Positions 19,015 to 27,548 of a stretch of DNA of 64,000 bases are shown one piece after another. The DNA is taken from assembly GCF_016464385.1 (NCBI RefSeq), contig NZ_JADMLH010000018.1, positions 62,001 through 126,000 on the forward strand, given 5' to 3'. Every line of letters begins with the position of its first letter. The stretch's first letter is position 1. Under the pieces are notes generated by a model. The model was not told the origin of the DNA. It did no database searches and was given only the letters and a program-made list of their open reading frames with translations. The position numbers and the translations under genes were made by a program. This stretch comes from Nucisporomicrobium flavum. Its GTDB lineage: Bacteria; Actinomycetota; Actinomycetes; Mycobacteriales; Micromonosporaceae.

Positions 19015-19563
19015 GTGTACTACAGGGACGTCGAGTCGCCGGGGGGATTGAGAGTGCCGATCACCGATCTGGTTCGGGTGTACGTGCCCGCCACCGTGCC
19101 GATGCTGACGGCGCTCAAGTCGTCCGGGCACCTGGGCGACGGCCCGGTGGTCGCGCACGCGGTCACGCCCGCCCTGCGGGAGTGGTACGCCGAGGGCGAC
19201 GAGGAAGAACTGGAGTACGTGGCCTTCACCCGGGCCGCCCAGGCCGCCCTGCAGTTGTTGCGCCACGACCCCGCGGCCCCGCGGCGGCGGGTGGTGGTCT
19301 CCGCGGACGTGGCGGCGAACGCGCTGGTCCGCGAGGACGTCGAGCTCGGGTCGAGCACGGTGCGGCTGCCGCAGCCGGTCTCCCTGAAGGAGGTCGCGTC
19401 GATCCACGTGGACGGCGCCGACGCCGCCGAGGGGGTCGCGGCCGCCGCGGACGTGGTGGAGGAGGCGCTGGCCGGTGACCCGGACGCCCAGTTCACCGTC
19501 GACGGGGCCGAAGACCACGAGCTCGAGTGGTACGCGGTCAGCGAGCTCGACGACCTGACCTGA
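19015..19563 (+). CDS. DUF6912-family protein
   Basis: A 182-residue protein of an actinobacterial family without known function. Conserved features visible here are V-R-V-Y-V-P-A-T near the start, A-V-T-P-A-L-R-E-W-Y, the acidic D-E-E-E-L-E-Y-V-A-F and a L-Q-L-L motif. The C-terminus is acidic and ends in E-L-D-D-L-T. Start choice is open: GTG 19015 lies 8 nt behind a -10 (leaderless), while GTG 19054 has GGGGGG upstream and would begin V-P-I-T-D-L. No membrane helices. Convergent with the next membrane-protein gene. Confidence 0.7.
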   Translation: MYYRDVESPGGLRVPITDLVRVYVPATVPMLTALKSSGHLGDGPVVAHAVTPALREWYAEGDEEELEYVAFTRAAQAALQLLRHDPAAPRRRVVVSADVAANALVREDVELGSSTVRLPQPVSLKEVASIHVDGADAAEGVAAAADVVEEALAGDPDAQFTVDGAEDHELEWYAVSELDDLT

Positions 19564-19573
19564 TCCGGCCCGC

Positions 19574-20638
19574 TCAGTCGTCCTTCGCCGAGGTCGCCAC
19601 GGCGGGGTCGTCCTCCCGCGCCGCCTTCTCGATCTCGTCGGGATCAGCCGGCATCGCAGGCGGAGCCGGGGGCTCAGCCGGCGCGGGGGAGTCGGCGGCC
19701 GGCGCGGGGGCGTCGCCGGCCGGGGTGCCCAGCGTCCGACCGACAGCCACCATGGCCGTGAACGCGCCCACGAACAGCACGATCAGCCCGTTGTTGAGCC
19801 GGGATCCGCTGAGCATCTGCTGCACGGTCAGCTCCAGCGCGCTGACCCGCCCGGCGAGCTCGAGCACGCGCGACCCCGCCGTACGCGTCAGAATCTCGCC
19901 CGCCACCAGCAGCAGCCCCGGTCCGGCGCCCGCCAGGGCGTAGAGCGGCCACCGCAGGTCCGTGCCGCTGCGCCGGCGGGCGCGGCGCAGGACGCGATAG
20001 CCGACGAGCCCGGCCGCCACACCGCCGAGCGCGCCCTGGGCGAAGCCGAAGTAGCCGGCCGCGTCGGCCTGCGACGCGGAGCTCTCGCCGGCGCCGAAGA
20101 CCGGCAGCAGGTCGTCCTGCAGGAAGGTGAGCAGCACACCGACCAGGAACACCGCGGCCGCGCCCCAGCAGACGGCGGTCATCACGCGCGGGTAGCGGAA
20201 GCCGGCCAGCGCGCCGCCGATCGTCGCCGCCGCCGCGATCGTGCCGCCGACGACCGCGTAGATCCAGCCCTCGGTGTTGATCGTGATGATCGCGACCGCG
20301 CCGAGCAGGCCGACCACCAGGCCCGTGCCGGTCGCGATGAGGAAGCGGACCGTCGCGCCGGGATCGCGCCCGCCGCGGGTGAGGAACGCCATGACGGCGA
20401 GGGCGACCGCCGCGCCCGCGACAAGGCTGGCGGAGACCGCGCCGGGCAGCGCGTACGCCGTGGAGGTGACCTCCATCTCGGCGTCGGCGCGGCCGGTGAT
20501 CGTGGCCCGGGCCGACCACAGCATCGCGGCGGCCCAGAGGACTCCCACGAGCGCCAGGACGAGCCCGCGGGAGGTCGCCCGTTCCGGCCCCTGCTGAGCC
20601 GTTCCGGCCGCCATGACCTCGCTGTCCGCCTCACTCAT
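19574..20638 (-). CDS. Multi-pass membrane protein of unknown function
   Basis: A 354-residue integral membrane protein with about eight or nine hydrophobic segments between residues 20 and 300. Examples are L-V-L-A-L-V-G-V-L-W-A-A-A-M-L-W and G-L-I-V-L-F-V-G-A-F-T-A-M-V-A-V. The C-terminal tail is Pro/Ala-rich, then acidic, and cytoplasmic by the positive-inside trend. I recognise no functional motif. ATG 20638 is preferred over the longer frame because residues upstream of it are not membrane-like. It is divergent from pruA with 124 bp between the starts. Confidence 0.7.
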   Translation of the reverse strand: MSEADSEVMAAGTAQQGPERATSRGLVLALVGVLWAAAMLWSARATITGRADAEMEVTSTAYALPGAVSASLVAGAAVALAVMAFLTRGGRDPGATVRFLIATGTGLVVGLLGAVAIITINTEGWIYAVVGGTIAAAATIGGALAGFRYPRVMTAVCWGAAAVFLVGVLLTFLQDDLLPVFGAGESSASQADAAGYFGFAQGALGGVAAGLVGYRVLRRARRRSGTDLRWPLYALAGAGPGLLLVAGEILTRTAGSRVLELAGRVSALELTVQQMLSGSRLNNGLIVLFVGAFTAMVAVGRTLGTPAGDAPAPAADSPAPAEPPAPPAMPADPDEIEKAAREDDPAVATSAKDD

Positions 20639-20762
20639 GGGCCTCAGCGTACGCGGGCCCGCCGACGGTTTTCGAAGCCCCGGGAGGCCCTCGGACGCAT
20701 GCGAGGATGGACCCGACACACGATGTCGCACAAGCCGAACCCACGAGGTCGAGGAGTACGTG

Positions 20763-22391
20763 ATGGACGCCCAGCTTTCCGTGCCGGTGCCACGGAACGA
20801 ACCCGTACGCGCCTATGCGCCCGGCAGCCCCGAACGGGCCTCGCTGCAGGCGCGCGTGGAGTCCCTGGCCGCCGAGCGGCTGGAGCTGACCAACACGATC
20901 GACGGCGTGCAGCGGATGGCCGGCGGCGAGCGGATCGACGTCGTGCAGCCGCACAAACGGCACCACGTGCTGGGCGTCACCGGCAACTCCACCCACGAGG
21001 ACGCAGCGGCCGCTGTTGCAGCCGCCAAGCGCGCGGCGCCGGCCTGGCGGGCGCTGCCGTACAGCGAGCGGGCCGCCGTGTTCCTGCGGGCCGCGGAGAT
21101 GCTGGCCGGCGGGTGGCGCGACACGCTCAACGCCGCCACGGTGCTGGGCCAGTCGAAGTCGGCGTACCAGGCGGAGATCGACGCGGCCTGCGAGCTGATC
21201 GACTTCCTGCGCTTCAACGTGGGCTTCGGCGAGCGGCTCCTGGCCGAGCAGCCCCAGTCCAGCCCCGGCATCTGGAACCGGTTCGACCACCGCCCGCTCG
21301 AGGGCTTCGTGTACGCGATCACCCCGTTCAACTTCACCGCGATCGCCGGGAACCTGCCCTCGGCGCCCGCGTTGATGGGCAACACGGTGGTCTGGAAGCC
21401 GTCGCCGACGCAGCAGCTTTCGGCGCACTTCACGATGCGGCTGTTCGAGGCGGCCGGTCTGCCGCCCGGCGTCATCAACATGGTCACCGGTGACGGGCTC
21501 GCGGTCTCCGACGTGGTGCTCGCCGACCCCGACCTCGCCGGCATCCACTTCACCGGTTCCACGGCCACGTTCCGGCACCTGTGGCGCGAGGTCGGCTCGA
21601 ACATCGACCGCTACCGGTCGTACCCGCGGCTGGTGGGGGAGACCGGCGGCAAGGACTTCGTCTTCGCGCACCCCAGCGCGGACGTGGACGCGCTGCACAC
21701 GGCGCTGGTCCGCGGCGCGTACGAATATCAGGGCCAGAAGTGTTCGGCGGCCTCGCGGGCGTACGTGCCGCGCGGCATCTGGGAGGGCGGCCTGCGCGAC
21801 CGGCTCGCGGCGACGGTCGCGTCCATCCACTACGGCGACGTCACGGACCTGTCGGTCTTCGGCGGCGCGGTGATCGACGGCCGCGCGTTCGCGAAGCACG
21901 CGGCGGCGCTGGACCGGATCAAGAACAGCGCGGCGTGCACGGTGCTGGCCGGCGGTACGGCGGACGACGCCGAGGGCTGGTTCGTGGCGCCGACGCTGGT
22001 GGAGTCGAGCGACCCGGCCCACGAGATCTTCACGACCGAGTACTTCGGGCCGATCCTCGGCGTCCACGTCTACGAGGACGGCGACTTCGAGGGCGCGGTG
22101 GCTCAGGCTGAGGCCGTCTCGCCGTACGCGCTCACGGGCTCGATCTTCGCCACCGACCGCTCGGTCGTGGACTGGGCGGCGACCGCCCTGCGCAACGCGG
22201 CCGGCAACTTCTACATCAACGACAAGCCGACAGGCGCGGTGGTGGGCCAGCAGCCCTTCGGCGGCGCGCGCGGCAGTGGCACGAACGACAAGGCCGGTTC
22301 GGTGCTGAACCTGCTGCGGTGGGTCTCGCCGCGGACGATCAAGGAGACGTTCGAGCCGCCGACGTCCTGGCAGTATCCCCACATGGGCTGA
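20763..22391 (+). CDS. pruA: L-glutamate gamma-semialdehyde dehydrogenase (1-pyrroline-5-carboxylate dehydrogenase)
   Basis: NAD-dependent aldehyde dehydrogenase of 542 residues that oxidises glutamate semialdehyde (from P5C) to glutamate, the second step of proline catabolism. The catalytic machinery is present: G-S-T-A-T-F nucleotide-binding region, general-base Glu in G-E-T-G-G-K-D-F, and nucleophilic Cys in Y-Q-G-Q-K-C-S-A-A-S-R. Length and the P-F-N-F-T-A motif fit the stand-alone PruA class rather than bifunctional PutA. ATG 20763 gives the family N-terminus (M-D-A-Q). No proline dehydrogenase gene lies next to it in the window. Confidence 0.93.
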   Translation: MDAQLSVPVPRNEPVRAYAPGSPERASLQARVESLAAERLELTNTIDGVQRMAGGERIDVVQPHKRHHVLGVTGNSTHEDAAAAVAAAKRAAPAWRALPYSERAAVFLRAAEMLAGGWRDTLNAATVLGQSKSAYQAEIDAACELIDFLRFNVGFGERLLAEQPQSSPGIWNRFDHRPLEGFVYAITPFNFTAIAGNLPSAPALMGNTVVWKPSPTQQLSAHFTMRLFEAAGLPPGVINMVTGDGLAVSDVVLADPDLAGIHFTGSTATFRHLWREVGSNIDRYRSYPRLVGETGGKDFVFAHPSADVDALHTALVRGAYEYQGQKCSAASRAYVPRGIWEGGLRDRLAATVASIHYGDVTDLSVFGGAVIDGRAFAKHAAALDRIKNSAACTVLAGGTADDAEGWFVAPTLVESSDPAHEIFTTEYFGPILGVHVYEDGDFEGAVAQAEAVSPYALTGSIFATDRSVVDWAATALRNAAGNFYINDKPTGAVVGQQPFGGARGSGTNDKAGSVLNLLRWVSPRTIKETFEPPTSWQYPHMG

Positions 22392-22571
22392 TTGTCCGGT
22401 TCGCGGGTCGTCGTCTTTTCTTTCGAATCTTTTCCGCGAAGAAGGGGCGGCGATCCGCGCCGTTTATGAGACTTCCGGACTTCGAGCGCCGTCTGACCGT
22501 TTTCGCGCTCCATTTTAGCGCGCGAGACCCGTCCTCAAAGGCGAAACGCCCGGTCGCGACCCTCGTGGTCG

Positions 22572-22655
22572 GACTGTCTGTGCGGGACAGTCGTTTGTGG
22601 AGACGCAAATTGGACGGATCGGGCGAAATCCTGGACGCCGGAGCCACAAAGTGGC
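22572..22655 (+). promoter_or_regulatory. Inverted repeats upstream of the PadR-family gene
   Basis: Two palindromes lie in the 276-bp gap before the regulator: GACTGTC-N7-GACAGTC (22572-22592) and GCCAC-AAA-GTGGC (22643-22655). The second ends 12 bp before the start codon, where an autorepressor would bind. Which regulator binds is not known. The rest of the gap is notably less GC-rich than its flanks. Confidence 0.4.
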
Positions 22656-22667
22656 AGCTTAGAAGGC

Positions 22668-23183
22668 ATGCCCGACTCTCAGATCAACCCTACGGCTGCC
22701 GCTCTGCTCGGCCTGCTCCACGATGGGCCGATGACCGGCGGACAGCTCATGGCGGCCGCAGAACGCCGTCTCGGGCCTTACTGGTCGATGACGCGGAGCC
22801 AGGTCTACCGCGAATTGCCCGTTCTCGCCGAGATGGGATATGTCCGCCTCGGAAAGCCGGGACCACGGTCCAGTCAGCCCTATGCCATCACCGCCGCCGG
22901 CAAGCGTGCCTTCAGCCGATGGCTCACCGAGTCGCCCGGTCGCGACGCCATCCGTAATCCGGTGGCGCTGCGCGTGGCCTTCGGTCAGCAGCACGCCGGC
23001 GGCCAGCTCAAGAATCTCTACACCGGTGCCAACGAGTTCCATGCCGAGGCGCTCGCCATGGCCCGCGAGCAGGCCAAGGAGGCGAAGAAGGCGGGCGACC
23101 AGTACGGCGCCGCCGCCCTCGAGTTCGCGGTCGCGTACCACAAGGCGGCCCTGAGCTGGCTCAAGACCGCACCGGCGGAGTAA
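22668..23183 (+). CDS. PadR-family transcriptional regulator
   Basis: A 171-residue regulator. The N-terminal PadR winged helix runs over about residues 10-85 (A-A-L-L-G-L-L-H-D-G-P-M-T-G-G-Q-L, Y-W-S-M-T-R-S-Q-V-Y-R-E-L, L-A-E-M-G-Y-V-R). A helical C-terminal dimerisation/effector region rich in Ala/Glu/Lys follows. PadR proteins usually repress detoxification or efflux genes and their own gene. No obvious target adjoins it. The next gene is prfB, isolated by a terminator. Confidence 0.88.
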   Translation: MPDSQINPTAAALLGLLHDGPMTGGQLMAAAERRLGPYWSMTRSQVYRELPVLAEMGYVRLGKPGPRSSQPYAITAAGKRAFSRWLTESPGRDAIRNPVALRVAFGQQHAGGQLKNLYTGANEFHAEALAMAREQAKEAKKAGDQYGAAALEFAVAYHKAALSWLKTAPAE

Positions 23184-23196
23184 CGACGCATCATGG

Positions 23197-23226
23197 GCCG
23201 CCCGGCCTGCGCGCGGGCCGGGCGGC
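23197..23226 (+). terminator. Terminator after the PadR-family gene
   Basis: A perfect 11-bp GC stem, GCCGCCCGGCC (23197-23207) and GGCCGGGCGGC (23216-23226), with an 8-nt loop. It starts 13 nt after the padR stop and ends just before the prfB -10, separating the two units. Confidence 0.75.
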
Positions 23227-23227
23227 G

Positions 23228-23233
23228 TATTCT
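23228..23233 (+). promoter_or_regulatory. -10 element, probable leaderless promoter of prfB
   Basis: TATTCT at 23228-23233 is a good -10 ending 8 nt before GTG 23242. There is no SD sequence, and the region upstream is the padR terminator. Transcription would begin at or next to the start codon. Confidence 0.5.
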
Positions 23234-23241
23234 TGACCGTC

Positions 23242-24357
23242 GTGAGTGCAGCCGACTTTCCTGACCAGCTCAAGGCCCTCGACGCCACCCTGCGCAACAT
23301 CGAGAATGTGCTCGACCTCGACAAGCTGCGCCGGAGCCGGGCGGAGCTCGAGGAGCAGGCCTCCGCGCCCGACCTGTGGGACGACCAGGCGCGCGCTCAG
23401 GACGTCAACTCCCGGCTGTCGTACGTCTCCGGCGAGATCTCGAAGATGGAGAGGCTGCGGCAGCGTCTCGACGACGCCGCCCTGCTGCTGGAGATGGCGC
23501 AGGACGAGGGGGACGCCGGTTCCGTCACCGAGGTGGGCGAGGAGCTGGTGAAGCTCCACAAGGCCATCGAGGAGATGGAGGTCCGCACCCTCCTGTCCGG
23601 CGAGTACGACTCCCGCGAGGCGGTCGTGGCCATCCGCGCCGGCGCCGGTGGCGTGGACGCCGCCGACTTCGCCGAGATGCTGCTCCGGATGTACCTGCGC
23701 TGGGCGGAGCGGCACGGCTACCCCACCGAGGTGTACGAGACCTCGTACGCGGAGGAGGCCGGCCTCAAGTCGGCCACGTTCGCCGTCAAGGTGCCGTACG
23801 CGTTCGGCACGCTGAGCGTCGAGTCCGGCACCCACCGCCTGGTCCGGATCAGCCCGTTCGACAACCAGGGGCGGCGCCAGACGAGCTTCGCCGGCGTCGA
23901 GGTGATGCCGGTCGTCGAGCAGACTGACCACATCGACATCCCCGAGAACGAGATCCGCGTGGACGTCTACCGTTCGTCGGGTCCTGGTGGACAGAGCGTT
24001 AACACCACGGACTCCGCGGTGCGCCTCACGCACATTCCGACGGGCATCGTCGTGACGTGTCAGAACGAGAAATCTCAGCTTCAGAACAAGGCCTCCGCGA
24101 TGCGCGTCCTCCAGGCCCGGCTGCTCGAGCGCAAGCGCCAGGAGGAGGAGGCGAAGATGGCCGGGCTCAAGCAGGACACCACCGGATCGTGGGGCGACCA
24201 GATGCGCTCGTACGTCCTGCACCCGTACCAGATGGTCAAGGACCTGCGCACTGAGCAGGAGACGGGCAATCCGTCGTCGATCTTCGACGGCGAGATCGAC
24301 GAGTTCATCGAGGCGGGCATCCGCTGGCGCAAGCAGACCCAGATGGCGGCCGGCTGA
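23242..24357 (+). CDS. prfB: Peptide chain release factor 2 (RF2)
   Basis: Class I release factor of 371 residues that reads UGA and UAA stop codons and triggers peptide release. The anticodon-like S-P-F motif (in I-S-P-F-D-N-Q-G) marks RF2 rather than RF1. The catalytic G-G-Q loop lies at about 249-251 (S-G-P-G-G-Q-S-V-N). The frame is continuous, so the autoregulatory internal UGA frameshift known from many bacterial prfB genes is absent. GTG 23242 gives V-S-A-A-D-F. A TTG three codons upstream is also in frame but lies in the -10-to-start interval. First gene of the conserved prfB-ftsE-ftsX-peptidase-smpB-ssrA neighbourhood. Confidence 0.96.
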   Translation: MSAADFPDQLKALDATLRNIENVLDLDKLRRSRAELEEQASAPDLWDDQARAQDVNSRLSYVSGEISKMERLRQRLDDAALLLEMAQDEGDAGSVTEVGEELVKLHKAIEEMEVRTLLSGEYDSREAVVAIRAGAGGVDAADFAEMLLRMYLRWAERHGYPTEVYETSYAEEAGLKSATFAVKVPYAFGTLSVESGTHRLVRISPFDNQGRRQTSFAGVEVMPVVEQTDHIDIPENEIRVDVYRSSGPGGQSVNTTDSAVRLTHIPTGIVVTCQNEKSQLQNKASAMRVLQARLLERKRQEEEAKMAGLKQDTTGSWGDQMRSYVLHPYQMVKDLRTEQETGNPSSIFDGEIDEFIEAGIRWRKQTQMAAG

Positions 24358-24376
24358 CGGGCCGGTCCCGGCGACA

Positions 24377-24404
24377 CGCCGCCTGAACGAAGAGTCAGGC
24401 GGCG
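24377..24404 (+). terminator. Terminator between prfB and ftsE
   Basis: A perfect 10-bp stem, CGCCGCCTGA (24377-24386) and TCAGGCGGCG (24395-24404), with loop ACGAAGAG. It starts 19 nt after the prfB stop. Confidence 0.8.
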
Positions 24405-24470
24405 CTCACCGCCCGTGTAGAAATACCCCGGCCGTTGCGCTCCGTGTGCAAAAGATGGCGACCGCCGGGC

Positions 24471-24498
24471 TTGGCGTTTTCGTTACACCGCGTAGACT
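24471..24498 (+). promoter_or_regulatory. Predicted ftsE promoter
   Basis: TTGGCG (24471-24476) and TAGACT (24493-24498) form a good -35/-10 pair with a 16-bp spacer. The -10 ends 8 nt before GTG 24507, which has no SD. A leaderless ftsE transcript is the simplest reading. Confidence 0.6.
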
Positions 24499-24506
24499 CT
24501 CCACCC

Positions 24507-25187
24507 GTGATTCAGCTCGAGAACGTGACGAAGACGTATCCGAAGGCGTCTCGGCCGTCGTTGGACGATGTCAGCGTCGGTATCGAGAAGGGTGAGTTCG
24601 TCTTCTTCATCGGCCCCTCCGGTTCCGGCAAGTCGACGATCATCAAGCTCCTGCTGCACGAGGTGTCCCCCTCGCGCGGCAAGGTGGTGGTGAACTCCAA
24701 GGACGTCACCACGATGCGCTCGTGGAAGATCCCGCACTTCCGCCGCTCGATCGGCTGTGTGTTCCAGGACTTCCGCCTGCTGCCCAACCGCACCGCGTAC
24801 GAGAACGTGGCCTTCGCGCTCGAGGTCATCGGCAAGACCAAGGCGGTCGCCCGCCGGGTCGTGCCCGAGGTGCTCGAGCTCGTCGGCCTCGGCGGCAAGG
24901 AGCACCGCTACCCGCACGAGCTCTCCGGCGGTGAGCAGCAGCGCGTCGCGGTGGCCCGGGCCTTCGTGAACCGGCCGCTGATCCTCCTGGCCGACGAGCC
25001 CACGGGCAACCTCGACCCGGACACCTCCATCGAGATCATGCGCCTGCTCGACCGGATCAACCGGACCGGCACGACGGTCGTGATGGTCACCCACGACTCC
25101 AACATCGTCAACCAGATGCGCCGGCGGGTCATCGAGATCGAGAGCGGGCGCATCGTCCGCGACCAGGCCCGCGGCGTGTACGGCTGA
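24507..25187 (+). CDS. ftsE: FtsE, cell-division ABC-type ATPase
   Basis: Cytoplasmic ATPase of 226 residues that partners FtsX to switch on peptidoglycan hydrolysis at the division site. All ABC motifs are present: Walker A G-P-S-G-S-G-K-S-T (about 36-44), Q-loop (C-V-F-Q-D-F-R-L-L), signature L-S-G-G-E-Q-Q-R, Walker B I-L-L-A-D-E-P-T-G-N-L-D-P and the switch His. GTG 24507 gives the typical start V-I-Q-L-E-N-V-T-K-T-Y. ftsX follows after 66 bp. Confidence 0.97.
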   Translation: MIQLENVTKTYPKASRPSLDDVSVGIEKGEFVFFIGPSGSGKSTIIKLLLHEVSPSRGKVVVNSKDVTTMRSWKIPHFRRSIGCVFQDFRLLPNRTAYENVAFALEVIGKTKAVARRVVPEVLELVGLGGKEHRYPHELSGGEQQRVAVARAFVNRPLILLADEPTGNLDPDTSIEIMRLLDRINRTGTTVVMVTHDSNIVNQMRRRVIEIESGRIVRDQARGVYG

Positions 25188-25253
25188 ACCGGGCCGCGCC
25201 CGCTCATCTTGCAGTCCTGATCTACGAACGCGGAGTCCCGGAAGGAACCCCCG

Positions 25254-26129
25254 ATGCGTTTCAAGTACGTCCTCAACGAGGTGCTGGTCGGCCTGTGGCG
25301 CAATGTCACGATGACCATCGCCATGATCATCACCATGTCGGTGTCGCTCACCATGCTCGGCGCCAGCGTGCTGATGTACATGCAGGTCGACCAGATGAAG
25401 AACTACTACTACGGGGAGATCGAGGTCTCGATCTTCCTGCGTGAGGACGTTACCGACGCTCAGCGCAGCGCGATCAACCAGGCGATCGACCAGAGCCCGT
25501 TGGTGCAGCAGAAGACCTACGAGAGCCGCGAGGACGCCTGGAAGAAGTTCCAGGTGCTCTGGGCGGACTCGCCGGACTTCGTGAAGTCGGTCGGGCCGGA
25601 CAGCCTGCCGGAGTCGTTCCGGGTCAAGCTCAAGAACCCGGAGCAGTACCAGGCCTTCGCCGACCAGATCAAGGCCCAGCAGGGCATCCAGGACATCGTG
25701 GACCAGCGCGAGCTGCTCGAGAAGGTCTTCAAGATCTTCAACGCGATCCAGGTGATGGCCTTGGTGGTGGCGGCCTTCATGGCCCTGGCGGCGTTGATGC
25801 TCGTCGGCAACACCATCCAGGTGGCCGCGTACAGCAAGCGCCGCGAGGTCGCGGTCATGAAGCTCGTCGGCGCGTCCAACTGGTTCATCCAGGCGCCATT
25901 CGTGCTCGAGGCGGTGGTCGCCGGTCTGATCGGCGCGATCCTGGGCTTCGTGTTCATCTTCGTCAGCAAGGTGGTGCTGCTCGACGGCCGCCTGCAGGCG
26001 CTGACGAACGTGCTCACGCCCATCCCCGACGGCAACGTCTGGTTGATGCTGCCGTTGCTCGCGGGGGTCGGCGCCGGGGTCAGCGCGATCACCGCGTGGA
26101 TCACCCTGCGGTTCTACCTGAAGGTCTGA
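25254..26129 (+). CDS. ftsX: FtsX, permease-like cell-division protein
   Basis: Membrane protein of 291 residues that, with FtsE, transmits ATP hydrolysis across the membrane to a peptidoglycan hydrolase. Four membrane helices are visible: one at about 20-45, then three in the C-terminal half (about 165-190, 215-240, 258-285). The extracellular loop of about 110 residues between helices 1 and 2 is the expected partner-binding domain. GGAAGGA precedes ATG 25254. The M23 peptidase gene downstream is the likely FtsX-controlled hydrolase, in the manner of mycobacterial RipC or pneumococcal PcsB. Confidence 0.96.
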   Translation: MRFKYVLNEVLVGLWRNVTMTIAMIITMSVSLTMLGASVLMYMQVDQMKNYYYGEIEVSIFLREDVTDAQRSAINQAIDQSPLVQQKTYESREDAWKKFQVLWADSPDFVKSVGPDSLPESFRVKLKNPEQYQAFADQIKAQQGIQDIVDQRELLEKVFKIFNAIQVMALVVAAFMALAALMLVGNTIQVAAYSKRREVAVMKLVGASNWFIQAPFVLEAVVAGLIGAILGFVFIFVSKVVLLDGRLQALTNVLTPIPDGNVWLMLPLLAGVGAGVSAITAWITLRFYLKV

Positions 26130-26143
26130 ACAAGCCGTTTCAC

Positions 26144-26183
26144 CCATCGCCGCGCCCTCCCGTACGGGAAGGCGCGGCGATGG
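26144..26183 (+). terminator. Terminator after ftsX
   Basis: A perfect 13-bp stem, CCATCGCCGCGCC (26144-26156) and GGCGCGGCGATGG (26171-26183). The loop itself can pair through CCCGTACGGG. It starts 14 nt after the ftsX stop. Confidence 0.8.
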
Positions 26184-26225
26184 CCGTTTCGGGCGGTTTC
26201 GGCGATTAGTGACGGTACGTCAGGG

Positions 26226-26231
26226 TACGGT
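26226..26231 (+). promoter_or_regulatory. -10 element, probable leaderless promoter of the M23 peptidase gene
   Basis: TACGGT (26226-26231) ends 8 nt before GTG 26240, with no SD sequence. It lies right behind the ftsX terminator, so the peptidase can be expressed separately from ftsEX. No clear -35 was found. Confidence 0.45.
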
Positions 26232-26239
26232 GACTCTTC

Positions 26240-27508
26240 GTGGAGTCCTATCGCCGTCGACATCGCCGGTTCCGTACCGCGCTCGCCGCTGGCCTGAGCG
26301 TGCTCTGCGCCGCCGGCCTGGCGCTCGCCGCCCCCGGATCCGCCTACGCCGACCCCAGTGCCGCCGACGCCAAGAAGGCGAGCCGGGCGGTGGACCGGGC
26401 CGAGGCGATCCTCGAGGACGCCACCGTGACGGCCCGCAACGCCGCCCGGCGCCTGGAGGCCGCGACCGCGGCGCTGCCCGCGGCCCAGCACAAGATCGCC
26501 ACGACCCGCGGTGTCGTCGCCGCCGCATCCGTCCAGGCCGCCACCGCCCGCCGCAAGGCCGACACCGCGCGGGCCGCGTACGAGCAGACGGCCGCCGGCT
26601 TCCGGGTCGCGCAGGGCCGCGTCGAGGTGGCGCACGACCGGGTCAACGACATCGCGGCCGCCTCGTACAAGGGCGGCAACTTCGCCACGGTCAACGTGCT
26701 CGTCGGCGCCCGCGGCCCGCAGGACGCCATGGACCGCCTCGGCCTCATCCAACAGGTGATGCGCTCGCAGCAGGAGGACGTCGACGAGCTCATGGTGGCC
26801 CGCCGCCAGGCCCGCGTCGAACAGGACCGGGCCGGCGTCGCGAAACGGGCGGCCGAGAACGCCGAGCGCGAGGCGGCGGACAAGCTGAAGGCGGCCCGCG
26901 ACGCCCAGGCGGCAGCCCAGCGGGCCCGCGCGGCGGTGATCCAGCTCGCCCAGAGCCGCAAGGCGGCCCTGCACCTCGCCCGGTCCCAGCGCGCCGCCGT
27001 GCTGGCCAAGTACGAACAGGCGAAGGCCGAGGAGGCCCGCATCCAGGACGCGCTGCGCGGCTGGGCGCAGAAGAACGGCGGGGGCAGCAGCTACGCCGGC
27101 GGCACGCTGCTGATGCCGGTGCACGGCTGGAAGACGAGCAACTTCGGCTCCCGCTACGACCCGTACTACCACGTGTGGCAGTTGCACGCCGGCACGGACA
27201 TCGCGGCTCCCGGCGGCACCCCGATCCACGCGGCGGCGAGCGGCCGGGTCATCCGGGCCGGCTGGGGCGGCGGGTACGGCAACTACACCTGCATCGCCCA
27301 CGGCCGCAAACAGGGCCGCAGCTTCTCCACCTGCTACGGCCACCAGTCCAAGATCCTGGTCCACGAGGGCGAGTACGTCCGCCGTGGCGAGGTCATCGGC
27401 AAGGTGGGCTCGACGGGTGCCTCCACCGGATTCCACCTGCATTTCGAGACGCGCTTCGACGGCGTACCGAAGAATCCGCTGAACTATCTCCCCGGCTGCC
27501 TCTGCTGA
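26240..27508 (+). CDS. Secreted coiled-coil M23 peptidase (FtsEX-associated hydrolase candidate)
   Basis: Exported murein hydrolase of 422 residues. A signal peptide (basic start, hydrophobic core, cleavage near A-Y-A at about 34-36) is followed by a long Ala/Arg/Glu-rich coiled coil (about 40-275). The C-terminal M23 (LytM) domain has zinc ligands in H-A-G-T-D-I-A-A-P-G-G and H-L-H-F-E. The coiled-coil plus peptidase layout, next to ftsEX, matches hydrolases activated by FtsX (EnvC/PcsB/RipC logic), although here the catalytic domain is M23. All metal-binding residues look intact, so it is probably catalytic rather than an EnvC-like activator. Confidence 0.9.
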   Translation: MESYRRRHRRFRTALAAGLSVLCAAGLALAAPGSAYADPSAADAKKASRAVDRAEAILEDATVTARNAARRLEAATAALPAAQHKIATTRGVVAAASVQAATARRKADTARAAYEQTAAGFRVAQGRVEVAHDRVNDIAAASYKGGNFATVNVLVGARGPQDAMDRLGLIQQVMRSQQEDVDELMVARRQARVEQDRAGVAKRAAENAEREAADKLKAARDAQAAAQRARAAVIQLAQSRKAALHLARSQRAAVLAKYEQAKAEEARIQDALRGWAQKNGGGSSYAGGTLLMPVHGWKTSNFGSRYDPYYHVWQLHAGTDIAAPGGTPIHAAASGRVIRAGWGGGYGNYTCIAHGRKQGRSFSTCYGHQSKILVHEGEYVRRGEVIGKVGSTGASTGFHLHFETRFDGVPKNPLNYLPGCLC

Positions 27509-27548
27509 CCCCGGCGGTAGGATGGTCTTTTTCCCGGGAGGAGTGCAG

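Noticed and set aside
23242..24357. Programmed +1 frameshift in prfB
   Set aside because: The RF2 reading frame is continuous from GTG 23242 to the stop, with no internal UGA.
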